Shown here piece after piece: positions 52,063-55,515 of a stretch of DNA of 55,515 nucleotides. The notes beneath the pieces were generated by a model. That model was not told the DNA's origin. It made no database searches and saw nothing but the letters and a program-made list of their open reading frames with translations. Location: the NCBI GenBank assembly GCA_025463745.1, contig JAODBB010000055.1, forward strand, positions 1 through 55,515. The letters run 5' to 3'. This DNA is from Subtercola sp. (GTDB lineage Bacteria > Actinomycetota > Actinomycetes > Actinomycetales > Microbacteriaceae). Numbering within the stretch: the first letter of the stretch is position 1; each line of letters opens with the position of its first letter. The position numbers and the translations under genes are program-made.

Positions 52063-53573
52063 GCGACTTCACTATCTGGTCGTCGAGCGTGCGCTCTCTG
52101 ATCACCGAACTCGGCGTCGATGCCTCGGGCGCGAACACCGCACATGAACTCCTCGGCATTCTGGCGCCGGCGCTTGAGGCAGACCTGGCCGACAACCGGC
52201 TCTGGCTGGTCTGGGCGATTCTACGCGGCGAGCTGCCGACAGTAGACGAGTTGGTGGCGTTCCGGCGCAACATCGTTCTGAATGGTGCGCAGAAGGCTAT
52301 CCGCGATCTCGGCGAACGAGCAGACTCGAGCATATTCGGTCTCACCGCCGAGGTCGAGATTCTCACGAACCCCATTCTCGTCGATGTGCACCACACCTCG
52401 AGCACCAGCACGATGTCGGGAATTCAGCGGGTCGTTCGAGAAACGACGGGTCGCTGGGCGGCTGCTCACGAACTGGTCTTTGTGGCGTGGGCCGACAACG
52501 GCCGGGCACTTCGCCGGCTGAGCGCCGAAGAAGAAGCGCGGATGCGCGGCACCACAAGTGACCAGGGCTGCGACGGCCCGCCAGATTCCGATATCGCCGT
52601 CTCTTCGAAACCCGCACCAGCGACGGCGCAGCTGAAGCGGCTCGTCATTCCCAACGGGGGAATCATGATCATCGCCGAGCTCGCGGCCGATGCAGAGCGA
52701 GCAGAGCGCTTTCTGGCCATGGGCAGGTATGCCAAGACGAAAGTCGCCTACATCGGCTACGATTGCGTGCCGCTCACCTCGAGTGAGACCGCATCTATTC
52801 CGATCGCAGCGCATTTTCCGTTGTACCTCGACGCCGTGGCATACGCCGACCGGGTCGCTGCGATTTCTGCATCGACAGCTCACGAGTTCGAATCCTGGAA
52901 GAAGATGCTCCCGTCGTCGGGTCGCACGGGGCCCGACGTGCGTACGGTCTTTTTGGCCGGTGATTCTACAGAACCCTCCGCCGCCGATCTCGCCGCCACT
53001 CGGCGGCGGCTCGAGATCACCAACGGTGAACCGGTGGTTCTCGTCGTCGGGAGCCACGAGCCCCGCAAGAATCACCTCTCCGTACTCCAGGCCGCGAAGG
53101 TTCTGTGGGAGCAAGGTGAGAAGTTCCGGCTCGTGATGATCGGCAGTGCGTCGTGGAACAGCGCCCCGTTCGATGTTCTCGCGAAGATGTTGCAAGAGCA
53201 CGGGCATCCACTGGTCGTTCTGAAGAATTCGTCGGACGGGCTGATTTCGGCGAGCTACCGGCTGGCCACTGTCTCGATTTTCACCTCGTTTCACGAGGGA
53301 TTCGGGTTGCCGATCGTCGAGTCGCTGCGCGCCGGTACGCCGGTTATCGCGTCGAATGTGGGCAGCATGCTCGAACTCGCCGAGCGTTACAAGGGGGTCA
53401 TCACGATCGACCCGCACTCTGACGTCGCGCTCGAGAATGCGCTGCGCACAGCTCTGAACGACCCGGCAGTGCTCGCAGAGAAGCGTCTCGAACTGGCCTC
53501 GAACGTCTACCAGACGTGGGAACAGTACTCAAACGATGTCTGGGAGTATTTCGTCACCGAGAGCTACGTCTGA
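52059..53573 (+). CDS. GT4-type glycosyltransferase (B-type of module)
   Basis: The 504-residue protein has the shared N-terminal domain (RLWLVWAILRGELPTVDEL, about 47-65), V-D-V-H-H-T (109-114), G-I-Q-R-V-V-R (121-127), G-Y-D-C-V-P-L-T-S-S-E-T, and the GT4 fold with GSHEPRKNHLSVLQAAKVLW and HEGFGLPIVESLRAG. It is the counterpart of the 36689 product. GTG start in a GTGA overlap with the preceding gene. It ends 59 bases before the convergent repeat-protein gene. Confidence 0.88.
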   Translation: MSDFTIWSSSVRSLITELGVDASGANTAHELLGILAPALEADLADNRLWLVWAILRGELPTVDELVAFRRNIVLNGAQKAIRDLGERADSSIFGLTAEVEILTNPILVDVHHTSSTSTMSGIQRVVRETTGRWAAAHELVFVAWADNGRALRRLSAEEEARMRGTTSDQGCDGPPDSDIAVSSKPAPATAQLKRLVIPNGGIMIIAELAADAERAERFLAMGRYAKTKVAYIGYDCVPLTSSETASIPIAAHFPLYLDAVAYADRVAAISASTAHEFESWKKMLPSSGRTGPDVRTVFLAGDSTEPSAADLAATRRRLEITNGEPVVLVVGSHEPRKNHLSVLQAAKVLWEQGEKFRLVMIGSASWNSAPFDVLAKMLQEHGHPLVVLKNSSDGLISASYRLATVSIFTSFHEGFGLPIVESLRAGTPVIASNVGSMLELAERYKGVITIDPHSDVALENALRTALNDPAVLAEKRLELASNVYQTWEQYSNDVWEYFVTESYV

Positions 53574-53632
53574 CGGATTCGCGCTTCGGCCGCCAAACGG
53601 GTGCCACCACACGGTAGTGCGAGCCGGCGGCG

Positions 53633-55515
53633 CTAGAACAGCACCGCACTGTCGACGAACAGAGTATTGCCAGTGGTGCTCTCGTAGATCTCGAACCTGA
53701 GCGAGGTGTGATCGGGGTTCGCCAGGGGCAGCTCGACGCTCACCTTCGTCCACGTTCCGCCGACCGTGAACGCGGTGGTCGCGACTTCGGTCGCGCCGCC
53801 GAGCGCCCAGAGCGCGAGCGTACCGCTGAAGGTCTTCGACGGGTCTGACGATCTCAACCACACCTCGCCGGTGTACGGGTCGCCGACAATGGTCTGACGC
53901 TGTACGGTCTGCGACAGTGAGCCCCCCGAGGCAGGCGTGTTGGTCGCAGCGAACCATCCACCGTCTTGCGATGGGATGCTCGTCGCTGCCGTGCTGTAGA
54001 CCGCCGTGTTGATGCTGCCGTTGCCCACACCCCAGCCAGTGAACGAACCGCCCTCGAACGATCCTGCCGTGAGCAGGTTATCGGCCAGCACGCCGTCGTC
54101 GAGAAAGAGCGTATTGCCCGTGCTGTTGAGGTAGATCTCAGGCTTCAGAGTGGTCACCGGCTGGCTGATGTCAGTGGTCACGGTCACCTTGGTCCACGCT
54201 TGGGTGGCGGTGAAACTGGTGTCATTGTAGAAGGCGACACCGCCATCGCCGAGGCCCCAGAGAGTGAGTGTGCCCGAGAACGGTGAGCCCGGTATGCCGG
54301 AACGCACCCAGATCGAGAACGAGTACCGACTGCCGACCGTCGGCGAGGCGCTGACCAATTGGGCCAGAGAATGCCCCGGAGTGGTGGTATTCGTGGCGCC
54401 ATACCATGATCCACCGTGCGCGATCGACGGATCCTGATAGAACGCCCTGTTCACGAAGCCGTTGCCGGGTGCCCAACCGCCCTGCGAGCTCTCGAAGCCG
54501 GGTGACGACAAGAGGTTCTTCAGAGGCGGCGCCTGCCCGTAGGTGAGCGCGGCATTGTCTATGAACAGAGTGCTGTTGGCGGTCGTATTCATGTAGACCT
54601 CGAGGCGTACGAGCGAATGACTGGATGCCCGGATCGGAAGTTTCACGGTCACTTGCTGCCAGGCGCTGCCGACCGTGTACGGCGTGCTCGCCACCTCGGT
54701 CGAGCCGCCCAGACCCCACACGGCGACCGTGCCGCTGAACGGTTCGCCGTAGGCCGAGCGCAGCCAGATCGTCGCGGTGACCTGATCGCCGACGTTGACC
54801 GTTCGATTCACCGTCTGAGCGACAGAGCGGCCCGGAACGGTGGTGTTCGAGGCGAAGAACCACGACCCGTTTTGCGCGACCGACGGGGTGTTGTAGTCGA
54901 CCTGGTTGACGAATCCGTTGCCGGCTCCCCAACCGGCGGAGTCACCCTCGAATGACGGGTTCTGCAGGCCACCACCGGTCGGGTCGCCGAACCAGGTGCT
55001 GAAGTACACCCAGAAGTTGCGGTTGCCGTAGGCAGAGCAGGAGTCTCCAGACCCATACAGGTTCGCCAGCGCCGCCGCGTTCGGCTGATACGGCGTGTAG
55101 ATGTACAGATTCGCCGTGGCTTGGTTCTGGATGTACACCGGGCCCGCGCCACAGCTGGCCGACGGGTTGTACAGAATGTTGTTCACCCGGCCTGGTTGGT
55201 AACTCCACGACGCACTGTTCTTGGTATAACTCTGAAACTGTGCCCCAGCAGCGTAGACCTGGTTGAAGAAGCCGTAGTACGTCGAGTCACAGGCCGCCGT
55301 GTCCGGGCATCCGAAGCCGAGCGCCGAACGATACATATACGTCGTCGGCGAGTTCGTGTTGATGAGGCCTTGCTCTTTTTCGAGCATGACCAGAAGCTCC
55401 TGAGGGTTGATTCCGCAGGCCAAGCCGACCTTCGCGACGATCTGCGCGGCGGTCTCAGAAGCCGCTCCGGTGTACGTCGAGCAGTATGACGTCGCCGGTC
55501 GGGTCGGAGTGGACT
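53633..55515 (-). CDS. partial secreted protein: glucosaminidase/hemagglutinin-like domain plus three beta-sandwich repeats
   Basis: The gene runs off the window, so its signal peptide and start are missing; the frame is open to the last base. The part seen opens with TAAQIVAKVGLACGINPQEL and MLEKEQGLI, then a Cys-rich domain (FGCPDTAACDSTYYGFFNQVY, YNPSASCG, SCSAYGNRNFWVYF) common in secreted actinobacterial proteins sometimes labelled hemagglutinin or muramidase-like. Counting from the internal TTG at 55423, three repeats of about 145 residues follow at 153-293, 303-445 and 449-596, each with a GW-x-GNG start and a final FxDxxxL strand, resembling carbohydrate-binding modules. Convergent with the GT module. 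Confidence 0.82.
   Translation of the reverse strand, partial: STPTRPATSYCSTYTGAASETAAQIVAKVGLACGINPQELLVMLEKEQGLINTNSPTTYMYRSALGFGCPDTAACDSTYYGFFNQVYAAGAQFQSYTKNSASWSYQPGRVNNILYNPSASCGAGPVYIQNQATANLYIYTPYQPNAAALANLYGSGDSCSAYGNRNFWVYFSTWFGDPTGGGLQNPSFEGDSAGWGAGNGFVNQVDYNTPSVAQNGSWFFASNTTVPGRSVAQTVNRTVNVGDQVTATIWLRSAYGEPFSGTVAVWGLGGSTEVASTPYTVGSAWQQVTVKLPIRASSHSLVRLEVYMNTTANSTLFIDNAALTYGQAPPLKNLLSSPGFESSQGGWAPGNGFVNRAFYQDPSIAHGGSWYGATNTTTPGHSLAQLVSASPTVGSRYSFSIWVRSGIPGSPFSGTLTLWGLGDGGVAFYNDTSFTATQAWTKVTVTTDISQPVTTLKPEIYLNSTGNTLFLDDGVLADNLLTAGSFEGGSFTGWGVGNGSINTAVYSTAATSIPSQDGGWFAATNTPASGGSLSQTVQRQTIVGDPYTGEVWLRSSDPSKTFSGTLALWALGGATEVATTAFTVGGTWTKVSVELPLANPDHTSLRFEIYESTTGNTLFVDSAVLF

Noticed and set aside
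53589-53631. Bidirectional terminator between the last GT gene and the repeat-protein gene
   Set aside because: GCCGCC and GGCGGC arms pair but enclose a 31-base loop with poor inner pairing; the evidence is insufficient.

Overview
The window is high-GC DNA with dense, short-spaced genes. GTG and TTG starts are common, and there are two WhiB regulators, an MtrAB-LpqB system, and the moxR/DUF58/DUF4129/DUF4350 and DUF3499/metallopeptidase/DUF5719 gene sets. This is a chromosomal segment of an actinobacterium; the gene set and style best fit Microbacteriaceae (inference). No tRNA, rRNA, insertion sequence, phage or CRISPR array was seen.

Region 1 (1-12.6 kb) is a conserved actinobacterial core block. 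It runs: small membrane protein, whiB1, the PdtaS-type kinase, an Rv3235-like protein, then on the minus strand mtrA-mtrB-lpqB-comF-hpf-secA. Region 2 (12.7-21.4 kb) holds a Pro/Tyr-rich membrane protein followed by DUF4129, DUF4350, MoxR ATPase and DUF58 genes, with spoIIM and an RDD gene at the end; it probably acts in envelope or membrane-complex assembly. Region 3 (21.4-32 kb) carries sahH, the DUF3499/metallopeptidase pair, DUF5719 plus a very large membrane glycosyltransferase, whiB2, a GlxA-type regulator and manA.

Region 4 (32-55.5 kb) begins with an acyl-CoA dehydrogenase and is then almost wholly a surface-polysaccharide locus: O-antigen-ligase-like protein, a two-gene ABC-2 polysaccharide exporter, five paralogous GT4 glycosyltransferases sharing an unusual N-terminal domain, a small coiled-coil protein, GtrA, DUF4012, two tandem Gmd-like dehydratases, further GT4 and GT2 transferases, a GT-C-like membrane protein, and a partial secreted repeat protein. 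ManA and the Gmd pair suggest a polymer containing mannose and/or a GDP-6-deoxyhexose, made inside the cell and exported by the ABC transporter (inference).

The most notable signals are these. A two-gene GT module is present twice in opposite orientation at the two flanks of the polysaccharide locus; a SWRVT-x-P module is a free small protein at one copy and fused to the transferase at the other. The DUF4012 gene appears frameshifted in a seven-G run. Several genes of this locus have -10 boxes placed 6-7 bases before the start codon, with no ribosome binding site. There are also several families of intergenic tandem and palindromic repeats (28-bp, 16-bp, 21-bp and hairpin types).
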